Part shown: in pieces, positions 1-7,814 of the stretch | Layout: the number at the start of each line of letters is the position of its first letter | Position numbering within the stretch: position 1 is the stretch's first letter | Assembly: GCA_016873715.1 (NCBI GenBank) | Contig: VGWF01000022.1 | Span: 1 to 43,489, forward strand | DNA length: 43,489 nucleotides | Source: Lentisphaerota bacterium | GTDB lineage: Bacteria > Verrucomicrobiota > Kiritimatiellia > PWTM01 | Reading direction: 5' to 3' | Notes under the pieces: generated by a model | Told to the model about the DNA's origin: nothing | The model's database searches: none | What the model saw: only the letters and a program-made list of their open reading frames with translations | Made by a program: the position numbers and the translations under genes

Positions 1-757
1 GGTCCGACTGCGCAAGCAGCATCGTGGCGGTCTGGTGCCGCCGCTCCTCGTACCGCGCCCGCGGCGTCGCCCCCGCGTGGCGCGAGAAGAGGCGGTGGAG
101 GTGCGGCACGCTGACGCCCGCCGTGGCGGCCAGGTCGCGCTCCCGGAACGGGCGGTGCAGCGGGTGCTGTTCGATCGCCAGCAGCGCGCGGCCGAGGCGC
201 TCGTCGGGCGCGTGCGGCCGCCACGCGGGGACTCCGAGCCGGGCCATGGCGTCGGCATGGGCGCGAAGCCAGTCCAGGAAGAGCCGGCCGATCTCCCAGT
301 GCGCGTCCAGCGTGCCGCTCTCCAGGAAGAGACGGTTGGACGAGTCGGGAAACCGGCGTTCGACCGCCCGGCACAGCGCAACGGCCGTCCGCTCGAGCCG
401 CGGATAGTCGGCGGCGCGCGCCACGCGGCCCGCGGTCGTGTCGTACAATGACCGCCCGCCGGGCCAGTCGACGCGGAAGCTGAGGGAGAGAATCTGCGCC
501 CCGGGCGAGAAGTGCTGCGTCCGCCCGTGCGACGGCGGGAACATCCACTCGCCGCGTCCGGCGCGCCACCGCCCGGTGCGGGCGCGGACCTCCACCGAGC
601 CCTCCAGCAGAAGCCAGGCGATGAGCCGCGGGTCGCCCGTGGTCACCCGCCGCCCGAGCGGATGCACGTCGCCCCGGTAGACCCAGTAGAGCTGCGGATG
701 GAGTGACGACCACTCCTCCAACCTGGAAAGCGGGGCGCCGGGCACGGCCTGCGTCAT
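1..757 (-). CDS. AraC-family transcriptional regulator (3' end beyond window)
   Basis: About 252 codons are visible. The C-terminal end of the protein lies beyond base 1. Residues from about 185 onward form an AraC/XylS double helix-turn-helix, with the pattern ERDLAATAGVSVPHLHRLF followed by SRHAGATPRARY. The first ~140 residues look like a cupin-type effector-sensing half (GEWMFPPSHGRTQHFSPGA). The ATG at 757 is chosen because a TTGCCG-N18-CATATT promoter-like pair lies immediately upstream, which would give a leaderless transcript. The gene is divergent from the MFS transporter and glucarate-dehydratase-like pair, so it most likely controls sugar-acid uptake and use. That role is inferred from position only, and the effector is unknown. 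Confidence 0.82.
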   Translation of the reverse strand, partial: MTQAVPGAPLSRLEEWSSLHPQLYWVYRGDVHPLGRRVTTGDPRLIAWLLLEGSVEVRARTGRWRAGRGEWMFPPSHGRTQHFSPGAQILSLSFRVDWPGGRSLYDTTAGRVARAADYPRLERTAVALCRAVERRFPDSSNRLFLESGTLDAHWEIGRLFLDWLRAHADAMARLGVPAWRPHAPDERLGRALLAIEQHPLHRPFRERDLAATAGVSVPHLHRLFSRHAGATPRARYEERRHQTATMLLAQSD

Positions 758-763
758 GAGAAG

Positions 764-793
764 AATATGCAAGCACCCGATGCGTTCCGGCAA
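764..793 (-). promoter_or_regulatory. Putative promoter of the AraC-family gene
   Basis: On the minus strand TTGCCG (788-793) is followed after 18 nt by CATATT (764-769), six nt before the ATG at 757. The match to a sigma-70 promoter is moderate. Transcription would start at or next to the start codon. Confidence 0.35.
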
Positions 794-803
794 GCGATAT
801 CGG

Positions 804-832
804 TTGTCCGGCGGCACGGGTTCGTTCAGCAT
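804..832 (+). promoter_or_regulatory. Putative promoter of the MFS transporter operon
   Basis: TTGTCC (804-809) and CAGCAT (827-832) are separated by 17 nt in the gap between the AraC gene and the transporter. The -10 is weak, which would suit a regulator-dependent promoter. Confidence 0.3.
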
Positions 833-898
833 CCGGGCGGCGCGGGGCCGCGGGTTCCGCGGATCGGACCGAGGGGACGGACGACGGAGGCACGGCAG

Positions 899-2149
899 AT
901 GCACGGTTCCGGGAACTCGCCGGTGGCGGAGGCCGGCGGCTACAAGTGGCGGCTCGTCGGGCTGCTGTGGGTCGCCTTCTTCCTGCATCAGGGCGACCGG
1001 CAGATCTTCAACGCGGTGATGCCCCTGATCCGCACCGATCTCGGCCTGACGGACGTCCAGCTCGGCCTGGTGGGCACGATCTTCACGGCCGTTTACGGCA
1101 TCTGCGTCCCCCTTGCGGGCTTCGCGGGCGATTTCCTGCCGCGCAAGTGGATCATCGTGGCGAGCCTTCTCGTCTTCAGCGCCGGCACGCTGTGCACGGG
1201 TCTTGGCGGCGGGCTGGCCGGCCTCATCGTCTTCCGCAGCATCACCACCGGCGGCGGCGAGGCGTTCTACTATCCGGCGGCGACCTCCCTGCTCGGGCAG
1301 TTTCACGGCCGCAGCCGCGCGACCGCACTCGCCATCCACCAGACCGCCGTCTATCTCGGCATCACGCTCAGCGGCCTTGCCGCCGGCTGGATCGGCCAGA
1401 CCTACGGCTGGCGAGCGGCGTTCTACACGTTCGGCTTCGCGGGCATCGCGTGGGTCTTCGTCGCCGCCTCGGGTCTTCGCAACACGCCGCCGGCCGGGGC
1501 GGTGTCCGCCGAGCGCATCCCGCTCGGGCATGTGCTCAGGTGCATCGCGGGGAAACCGTCGGCCCTGGCGCTGTGGGCGGCCTTCGGCGCGATGGTCTAC
1601 GTCAACGTCGGCCACATGACGTGGATGCCGACCTACCTGCGCGAGAAGTTCGGGCTCTCGCTCGCCAACGCGGGGTTCTCGTCGATGGCCTACCACTACG
1701 CCGCGGCCTTTGTCGGCGTGATGGTCGGCGGCCGGCTGACCGACCGCCTCGCCGCGCGGCGCCGCACGATCCGGTTCGAGGCGAACGCGCTCGGCCTGCT
1801 CGCCGGCGCGCCGTTCATCCTGTGGACGGCACGGGCGGACCAGCCGTGGACGTGCTACCTCGCCCTGGCCGGCTACGGCCTCTTCCGCGGCATCTACGAT
1901 TCGAATCTCTTCGCCTCGCTCTTCGACGTCGTCGAGCCGCGCTTCCGCGCTTCGGCGACGGGGCTCATGCTCTCGTTCGCGTTCGTCGTTGGCGCCCTGT
2001 CGCCCCTCGTGCTCGGCTGGATGAAGACGCGCGTCGGACTGGAGACGGGCCTGGCGTCGCTCTCGGCGTTCTATGTGGCCGGCGGGCTGTGCATCGTGAC
2101 GGCCCTCGGCCTCTGGTTCCGGAAGGACTACGTGGAGACCCAGGCATGA
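899..2149 (+). CDS. MFS transporter (sugar-acid/anion:cation symporter type)
   Basis: A 416-residue protein with about twelve hydrophobic segments and the typical MFS loop after TM2 (GFAGDFLPRKW), like transporters of the anion:cation symporter family that move hexuronates, glucarate and related acids. The start at 899 is preferred over the in-frame ATG at 767 because a GGAGG Shine-Dalgarno sequence ends 8 nt upstream, and the 44 residues before it look non-coding. The stop overlaps the next start in an ATGA arrangement, so transporter and dehydratase are translationally coupled. The substrate is inferred from this partner: probably an aldarate or similar sugar acid. Confidence 0.88.
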   Translation: MHGSGNSPVAEAGGYKWRLVGLLWVAFFLHQGDRQIFNAVMPLIRTDLGLTDVQLGLVGTIFTAVYGICVPLAGFAGDFLPRKWIIVASLLVFSAGTLCTGLGGGLAGLIVFRSITTGGGEAFYYPAATSLLGQFHGRSRATALAIHQTAVYLGITLSGLAAGWIGQTYGWRAAFYTFGFAGIAWVFVAASGLRNTPPAGAVSAERIPLGHVLRCIAGKPSALALWAAFGAMVYVNVGHMTWMPTYLREKFGLSLANAGFSSMAYHYAAAFVGVMVGGRLTDRLAARRRTIRFEANALGLLAGAPFILWTARADQPWTCYLALAGYGLFRGIYDSNLFASLFDVVEPRFRASATGLMLSFAFVVGALSPLVLGWMKTRVGLETGLASLSAFYVAGGLCIVTALGLWFRKDYVETQA

Positions 2150-3336
2150 AGATCGTCGACCTCAAGACCCGCACCGTCGCCATCCCGCTCAACTCGCAAC
2201 TCCGCCACAACACGGGCGTGCATCCCGGCTACTTCCTGCGCACCGTGCTGGAGATCGTCACCGACGAGGGCGTCACCGGCCTCGGCGAGGTGGGCGGCGG
2301 CGACCAGCGCGGCGCCCTGCAGAAACTCAAGCCCCGGATCCTGGGCCTCGACCCCTTCCACCTCGAGACGATCAAGATGAAGGTGCTCCGCAGCATCTAC
2401 TACCTCTCCAACGCGCGCCTCTACGCCGCGATCGAGATGGCCTGCCTCGACATCCAGGGCAAGGTGCTGAACCGCCCGCTGTCCGACCTGCTCGGCGGCT
2501 CGATCCGCGACCGCGTGCCGTTCATCGCCTACCTCTTCTGGCGCTACGACCGGCCGGGCGGCGGCCACGACAGGCACCCCGAGGACATGGCCGACCTCTG
2601 CGAGGAACTGCACGCGACGCTGGGCGTGAAGGCGATGAAGCTCAAGGCCGGCGTGATGAAGCCGGAGGAGGAGGCCCGCGCCGTCGAGCTGTGCCGCGAA
2701 CGGCTCGGCCCGGACTTCGGCCTCCGCATCGACCCGAACGGGGTGTGGTCCGTCGCGACCGCGATCCGCATCGGCCAGCGGCTGGAAGCCGTCAACATGG
2801 AGTACTTCGAGGACCCCGCCTGGGGCCTCGAGGGCAACGCCGCCGTCCGCGCGAAGATCCGCACGCCGGTCGCAACGAACATGTACCCGAACAAGTTCGA
2901 CGACCTTGGACCGGCGGTCCGCATGGGCGCGGTGGACATCGTCCTGACGGACCTCCACTACTGGGAGGGGCCGCGCGGCGTGAAGGACCTCGCCGCCGTG
3001 TGCCGCACCTTCAACCTCGGCGTCGCCATGCACAGCGGCGCGGAGTTCGGCATCGAGCTGGCCGCCATGATCCACACCGCCTCCACGATCCCGGAGATGC
3101 ACTACGCCGGCGACGCGCACTACCACTTCCTGACCGACGACATCATCCAGGGCGGCCCCCTGCGATACGAGGATGGCTGCATCCGCGTCCCGACCGGCCC
3201 CGGCCTCGGCGTCGCGCTGGACGAGGAGAAGATGGAGAAGTACGCCCGGTACTTCGAGGAGAAGGGCGACTACTACGCCCGCTTTCACCAGGATCCGTAC
3301 CGCCCCGACTGGTACCCGATCGTCGGCGGGATGTGA
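2146..3336 (+). CDS. Enolase-superfamily sugar-acid dehydratase, glucarate dehydratase-like
   Basis: A 396-residue enolase-superfamily protein of the mandelate racemase/glucarate dehydratase branch. Candidate catalytic and metal residues are K165/K167 (KLK), D196 (RIDPNG), E222 (FEDP), N245 (ATNM) and H296 (MHSGAE). The stretch LTDLHYWEGPRG resembles the glucarate dehydratase signature. In that family the residues after the catalytic His usually read HSNSH; here they read HSGAE, so substrate choice may differ. It is expected to abstract a proton alpha to a carboxylate and eliminate water from an acid sugar in the cytosol. Coupling to the MFS gene and the divergent AraC gene supports a small sugar-acid catabolic unit. 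The exact acid sugar is not determined. Confidence 0.85.
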   Translation: MKIVDLKTRTVAIPLNSQLRHNTGVHPGYFLRTVLEIVTDEGVTGLGEVGGGDQRGALQKLKPRILGLDPFHLETIKMKVLRSIYYLSNARLYAAIEMACLDIQGKVLNRPLSDLLGGSIRDRVPFIAYLFWRYDRPGGGHDRHPEDMADLCEELHATLGVKAMKLKAGVMKPEEEARAVELCRERLGPDFGLRIDPNGVWSVATAIRIGQRLEAVNMEYFEDPAWGLEGNAAVRAKIRTPVATNMYPNKFDDLGPAVRMGAVDIVLTDLHYWEGPRGVKDLAAVCRTFNLGVAMHSGAEFGIELAAMIHTASTIPEMHYAGDAHYHFLTDDIIQGGPLRYEDGCIRVPTGPGLGVALDEEKMEKYARYFEEKGDYYARFHQDPYRPDWYPIVGGM

Positions 3337-3421
3337 GCGGCGGCGGCGAACCGCCGTATCCATGCGCACTCCAGATGGCCGTGCCCGCGATCGCGTGCAT
3401 CGCCGGTGATTCGGTTCGCCC

Positions 3422-3450
3422 TTCCCGGCGGAGGGGCCACGGACTAGGAT
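3422..3450 (+). promoter_or_regulatory. Putative promoter of the Gfo/Idh/MocA gene
   Basis: TTCCCG (3422-3427) and TAGGAT (3445-3450) are 17 nt apart, about 30 nt before the ATG at 3481. The rest of the 144-nt gap shows nothing else recognisable. Confidence 0.35.
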
Positions 3451-3480
3451 GGGGCACGGATCGAACAGGGGAGACCCGAG

Positions 3481-4824
3481 ATGAGCGTTCGCATCGGTCG
3501 CCGGCAGTTCCTGAGGTCCACCGCCGCGGCAGCGGGGGCGATCGCCGCCCCGACGATCATTCCCGCATCGGCCTTCGGCGCGAATGACAAGGTCACGATG
3601 GGGTGCATCGGACTCGGCATCCAGGGGCGCGGCAACCTGGGGGCGTTCCGCGGAAACCCCGATGTCCGCGTGGTGGCCGTCTGCGATGTCCACGAGGCCC
3701 AGCGGAACGCGGGCAAGAACTCGGTCGATGAGGCCTACGGCAACGAGGATTGCGCCGCCTACGGGGACTTCCGCGAGCTGATGCGGCGCAAGGATATCGA
3801 CGCCGTGCAGATCACGGCGCCGGACCACTGGCACGCGCTGATGGCCCTGGAGGCCGTCCGGCAGGGCAAGCACATGTACTGCGAGAAGCCCGTCGGCTGG
3901 AGCGTCCGCGCCGCCCAGGCCCTCCGGAAGGCTGTGAAGCAGAGCCGGGTGGTGTTCCAGTTCGGAACCCAGCAGCGGTCGCTGGGCAAGTTCCGCCAGG
4001 CCTGCGAACTGGTCCGCAACGGGAGGATCGGGCAGCTCAAGACGATCCTCGTCGGCGTGCCGGGAAGCTGGACGTGTCCGAAGCAGCCCGTCGAGCCGGT
4101 GCCGAAGGAACTCGACTACCCGATGTGGCTCGGGCCCGCGCCGATGGCCCCCTACTGCCATCAACGATGCCGGCCGTGGACCCAGGGGCAGGGATGGGGC
4201 GGCTACAGCATCTGGTACTGCATCTCGGACTACTGCATGGGGATGATCGGCAACTGGGGCGTCCACCATCTCGACATCGCGCAGTGGGGCAACGGCACCG
4301 ACCTCGGCGGACCGACCGAGATCGAGGGCGCCGGCGAGTTTCCCGTGGACATGCTCACCGACTGCGCCACGCGCTGGCAGGTCGAGAACCGCTACGCGAA
4401 CGGCGTCACGCTGGTTCACATGGACGACGCGACCTCGGGGAAGCACCCGCTGCAGAAGGGCGGGCACGGGCACGGCGTCCTGTTCCTCGGCACGGAGGGT
4501 TGGGTGCACGTGGACCGCTCCCGGTTGGACGCCGAACCGAAGTCGCTGCTGAAGGCGACGATCGGGCCGGACGAGATCCATCTCTTCAAGAGCGACAACC
4601 ACCAGGCGAACTTCATCGACGCCGTCAAGGGCGCGACGCAGCCGGCCGCGCCGATCGATGCGGCCGTCTGCTCGGACATCCTCTGCCATCTCCAGCAGAT
4701 CGCGATCAAGCTGAAGCGGAAGCTCCTCTGGGATCCGGCGCGGGAGCTGTTCCCCGGCGACGACGAGGCGAACCGGATGCTGGACCGTCCGATGCACAAC
4801 GGGTGGACGCTCGATCCGGCCTGA
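3481..4824 (+). CDS. Tat-exported Gfo/Idh/MocA-family oxidoreductase
   Basis: A 447-residue protein with a twin-arginine signal (RRQFLR, residues 7-12, then an Ala-rich stretch to about residue 33), so it is exported folded with its cofactor. The Rossmann glycine motif GCIGLGIQGRG begins at residue 41 and the family's EKP motif (YCEKPVGW) is at 135-137. Gfo/Idh/MocA enzymes use NAD(P) to oxidise or reduce sugars and cyclitols. Tat-exported members are abundant in planctomycetes and relatives and are often tied to polysaccharide breakdown. The following sulfatase points to the same theme. The substrate cannot be told from sequence. Confidence 0.92.
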   Translation: MSVRIGRRQFLRSTAAAAGAIAAPTIIPASAFGANDKVTMGCIGLGIQGRGNLGAFRGNPDVRVVAVCDVHEAQRNAGKNSVDEAYGNEDCAAYGDFRELMRRKDIDAVQITAPDHWHALMALEAVRQGKHMYCEKPVGWSVRAAQALRKAVKQSRVVFQFGTQQRSLGKFRQACELVRNGRIGQLKTILVGVPGSWTCPKQPVEPVPKELDYPMWLGPAPMAPYCHQRCRPWTQGQGWGGYSIWYCISDYCMGMIGNWGVHHLDIAQWGNGTDLGGPTEIEGAGEFPVDMLTDCATRWQVENRYANGVTLVHMDDATSGKHPLQKGGHGHGVLFLGTEGWVHVDRSRLDAEPKSLLKATIGPDEIHLFKSDNHQANFIDAVKGATQPAAPIDAAVCSDILCHLQQIAIKLKRKLLWDPARELFPGDDEANRMLDRPMHNGWTLDPA

Positions 4825-4837
4825 CCGGGGCCGTCGT

Positions 4838-4884
4838 TTCCAGAGGTTGGAAGGCAGTCCATGCGAGGTTTCCAAGCCTTGGAA
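4838..4884. promoter_or_regulatory. Two palindromes TTCCA-N5-TGGAA spaced 32 bp
   Basis: Two copies, 4838-4852 (spacer GAGGT) and 4870-4884 (spacer AGCCT), have centres 32 bp apart, about three helical turns. They straddle the assigned sulfatase start. The second copy is read as Phe-Gln-Ala-Leu-Glu in the annotated N-terminus, which is unlike a signal peptide. They could be an operator for a dimeric regulator or a dispersed palindromic repeat. Confidence 0.4.
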
Positions 4885-6381
4885 GATTCGCCGCCGCCGC
4901 GCCGAGTCCGCCGCGGCGTGCGTGCCGTGGTCCGCGGGATGCTGCCGCTTTTCTGCGGGGCCGTCACGGCCGTCGCCGCGCCGGAGAGGCCGAATTTCGT
5001 CGTGTTCTTCATCGACAACCTCGGGAACGGAGACCTCGGCTGCACGGGATCGGCGCTGCACCGCACGCCGGCGATCGACCGGCTCGCGGCGGAGGGGACG
5101 CGGTTCACGAGCTTTTACGTCGCGAGCGGCGTCTGCACGCCCAGCCGCGCGGCGCTGTTGACCGGATGCTACCCGCGCCGCGTGGGCCTCCACGCCGGCG
5201 GCTCGAACTCGGCCGTGTTGCGGCCGGTGGACCGGCGGGGCCTGCACCCCGACGAGGTGACGATCGCCGAGGTGCTGAAGTCCGCCGGGTACGCGACAGG
5301 GATCTTCGGCAAGTGGCATCTCGGCGACCAGCCGGAGTTCCTGCCGACGCGCCAGGGCTTCGACGAGTTCGTCGGCATCCCGTACAGCGACGACATGGTC
5401 CGCACCGCGACCGCGCCGGACCTCCCGCTGATGCGCGGCGAGACCGTGATCGAGGCGCCCGCGGACCGCGACCTGCTCTCGAAGCGCTGCACGGAGGAGG
5501 CCGTCGCGTTCATCGGCCGTCACAAGGACCGTCCGTTCCTCCTCTACCTGCCGCACCCGATGCCGGGGTCGACCGCGCGCCCGTTCGCGAGCCCCGCGTT
5601 CCGGGGGAAGAGCCGCAACGGCCCCTACGGCGACAGCGTGGAGGAGCTCGACTGGGCGACCGGCGAGATCCTGTCCGCGCTCGAGCGCCACGGCATCGCG
5701 TCGAACACCCTCGTCGTGTGGACGCCGGACAACGGCGCCGTGCAGCGCAACCCGCCGCAGGGGAGCTGTGCGCCCTACAAGGGCTTCGGCTACGACACCT
5801 CCGAGGGGGCGATGCGCATGCCGTGCTTCATGCGCTGGCCCGGCCGGATCCCGGCGGGCCGGACGCACGATGCGCTCTGCACGGCGATGGACCTGCTGCC
5901 CACGTTCGCCGCGCTGGCCGGGGCCGCGCTACCGGCGCGACCGATCGACGGACACGACATCCGGCCGCTGCTCCTCGGCACGCCCGGCGCGCGGTCGCCG
6001 TGGGACGACACGGGGTTCGGCTACTACCGGATGGAGCAACTGCAGGCCGTCCGCGCCGGGCCGTGGAAACTGTACCTTCCGTTGGAGGCCAAGTACGTTT
6101 CGCTCGGGCGGAAGACGGCGCCGGCGCGGCTGGAGCTGTACGATGTCGTCCGCGACGCCGGCGAGACCCGCGAGGTGTCGGCGGAGAACCCGGACGTGGT
6201 GACGCGGCTGACGCGGATGGCGGAGCGGATCCGCGCGGAGATCGGGGACGTGAACCGCCCGGGCACGGGACAGCGGGATGCCGGATGGGTGGAGAGACCG
6301 AAACCGATCGTGAAGGATCCGGCGGCCGGAACGAAGGATGGGCAGCCAGGTGTGTCCGCCCAACGGGGAGTGGAGCCATGA
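4861..6381 (+). CDS. Secreted type I (formylglycine-dependent) sulfatase
   Basis: Up to 506 residues. The sulfatase signature C92-T-P-S-R starts the catalytic helix (CTPSRAALLTG). C92 would be oxidised to formylglycine. Also visible are GKWHLGD and TPDNG. The usual metal-binding Asp-Asp near the N-terminus reads FIDNLG, so one Asp is Asn. The ATG at 4861 has a usable GGAAGG upstream, but that sequence belongs to a palindrome, and a better signal peptide (RAVVRGMLPLFCGAVTAVAA) starts near GTG 4918 or ATG 4939. The start is therefore uncertain. The stop overlaps the next gene (ATGA). It probably removes sulfate from an extracellular polysaccharide or lipid. Confidence 0.9.
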   Translation: MRGFQALEDSPPPRRVRRGVRAVVRGMLPLFCGAVTAVAAPERPNFVVFFIDNLGNGDLGCTGSALHRTPAIDRLAAEGTRFTSFYVASGVCTPSRAALLTGCYPRRVGLHAGGSNSAVLRPVDRRGLHPDEVTIAEVLKSAGYATGIFGKWHLGDQPEFLPTRQGFDEFVGIPYSDDMVRTATAPDLPLMRGETVIEAPADRDLLSKRCTEEAVAFIGRHKDRPFLLYLPHPMPGSTARPFASPAFRGKSRNGPYGDSVEELDWATGEILSALERHGIASNTLVVWTPDNGAVQRNPPQGSCAPYKGFGYDTSEGAMRMPCFMRWPGRIPAGRTHDALCTAMDLLPTFAALAGAALPARPIDGHDIRPLLLGTPGARSPWDDTGFGYYRMEQLQAVRAGPWKLYLPLEAKYVSLGRKTAPARLELYDVVRDAGETREVSAENPDVVTRLTRMAERIRAEIGDVNRPGTGQRDAGWVERPKPIVKDPAAGTKDGQPGVSAQRGVEP

Positions 6382-7805
6382 GAACGTCGATTGCGATGGT
6401 CGTGCTGGCTGCGGCGGCGGCTGCGCCGGCGGCGGAGCTGTGGGTCGGCGCGGCGACGGTGGACATCACGCCGCACCGTCCGGTGGCGCTCGACGGGCAG
6501 TTCAACACGCGCGTATCGAGGGGCATCGACAACCGCCTGACGGCCTCCGCGGTTGCGATCGAGGCGCGCGAGGGCGGCGCTGCGAAGGACCACGCCGTGC
6601 TGGTGTCGATCGACATCGTTTCGGTCCGCGCGCCGGCGGTGCAGGCGATCCGCGACCGCATGCGCGCCCGGCTTCCGGACGTCGATCCGGCCAGGGTCGT
6701 GCTGACCGCGACGCACACGCACACCGCGCCGGTGACGGAGGAGGGGAAGTACGCGATCCCGACCAACGGCGTCATGCAGCCGGCCGAGTTCGTCGCATTC
6801 CTCGGCGACCGCATCGCGGACCTGGCGGTGAACGCATGGACGCAGCGCGCGCCCGCCGGCGTGAGCTGGGCGATGGGACAGGCGGTCGTCGGCCACAACC
6901 GGCGCGCGGTCTATGCCAATGGAACCGCGACGATGTACGGGAAGGCGGCCACGCCCGACTTCCGCGGCATCGAGGGCGGGGCCGACGCCACGCTGCAGGG
7001 GCTCTTCTTCTGGACACGCGAGGGCCGTCCGCTCGCGGCCTGCCTCCACGTGCCGTGCCCGGCGCAGGAGGTCGAGAGTCTCTCCCGCATCACCGCCGAT
7101 TTCTGGCACGAGGCCCGCGCGCGATTCCGCGCGGCGATCTCGAACGACATCCCCGTGCTCGGCTGGCCGGGTGCGGCCGGCGACATCTCGCCACGCCGGA
7201 TGTGGAGCAAGGCCGCCGCGGAGCGGATGCTGAAGCTGCGCGGGCTGACGGCCGTGCAGGACATCGGGCGCCGCATCGCGGGGGAGGCGGCGGACCTGTT
7301 CGCGCTGTCGCGCGGCGACATCCGGACCGACGTTGCGTTCGCGCACCGGTGCGGCGACGTCGCGCTGCCGGTGCGGCGCGTCACCGACCCGGAGGCGGAG
7401 AACGCCCGCAAACAGGTCGAGGCGTTGTCGAAGCAGGCGGACGGGATCCGCCGCGCAAAGTGGTTCCAGGCGACCGTCGACCGGCACGGAACGCAGGACC
7501 AGGCGGCGACGCTGCCGGCGGAGGTTCACGTGCTGCGCATCGGCGACGTCGCGCTTGCGACCAACCCGTTCGAACTCTTCCAGGACTACGGCGTGCAGAT
7601 CCAGGGGCGCAGCCCGGCGCTCCAGACGCTGGTGATCCAGTTGACGCCCGGCGGCGGCGGCTATCTCCCGACCCGTCGCGCCGTCGAGGGCGGCGGCTAC
7701 AGCGCCGTCGTCGAGAGCAGCCAAGTCGGCCCCGACGGCGGCCAGGTGCTGGTCGACACGACCGTGGAATGGCTCACCACGCTGTGGGCGGCGCCTGGGG
7801 AATAG
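6378..7805 (+). CDS. Secreted neutral/alkaline ceramidase-like protein
   Basis: A 475-residue protein with an N-terminal signal peptide (MRTSIAMVVLAAAAAAPAAE). The early VDITP stretch, the histidine-rich TATHTHTAP around residue 115 and the later GAAGDISP motif match neutral/alkaline non-lysosomal ceramidase N-terminal domains, where these histidines bind zinc and the GD region lies at the active site. It is shorter than full ceramidases (about 650-700 residues) and seems to lack the C-terminal Ig-like domain. In this phylum such proteins are common and their substrates are mostly unproven, so a general secreted amidase or hydrolase is the safer call. It is coupled to the sulfatase by a 4-nt overlap. 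Confidence 0.8.
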   Translation: MRTSIAMVVLAAAAAAPAAELWVGAATVDITPHRPVALDGQFNTRVSRGIDNRLTASAVAIEAREGGAAKDHAVLVSIDIVSVRAPAVQAIRDRMRARLPDVDPARVVLTATHTHTAPVTEEGKYAIPTNGVMQPAEFVAFLGDRIADLAVNAWTQRAPAGVSWAMGQAVVGHNRRAVYANGTATMYGKAATPDFRGIEGGADATLQGLFFWTREGRPLAACLHVPCPAQEVESLSRITADFWHEARARFRAAISNDIPVLGWPGAAGDISPRRMWSKAAAERMLKLRGLTAVQDIGRRIAGEAADLFALSRGDIRTDVAFAHRCGDVALPVRRVTDPEAENARKQVEALSKQADGIRRAKWFQATVDRHGTQDQAATLPAEVHVLRIGDVALATNPFELFQDYGVQIQGRSPALQTLVIQLTPGGGGYLPTRRAVEGGGYSAVVESSQVGPDGGQVLVDTTVEWLTTLWAAPGE

Positions 7806-7814
7806 GGGTGTTCC

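Noticed and set aside
2128-5868. A 1,246-codon open frame on the minus strand
   Set aside because: It opposes three well-recognised plus-strand genes, has the Arg/Ala/Val-rich composition of antisense frames in GC-rich DNA, and shows no domain.
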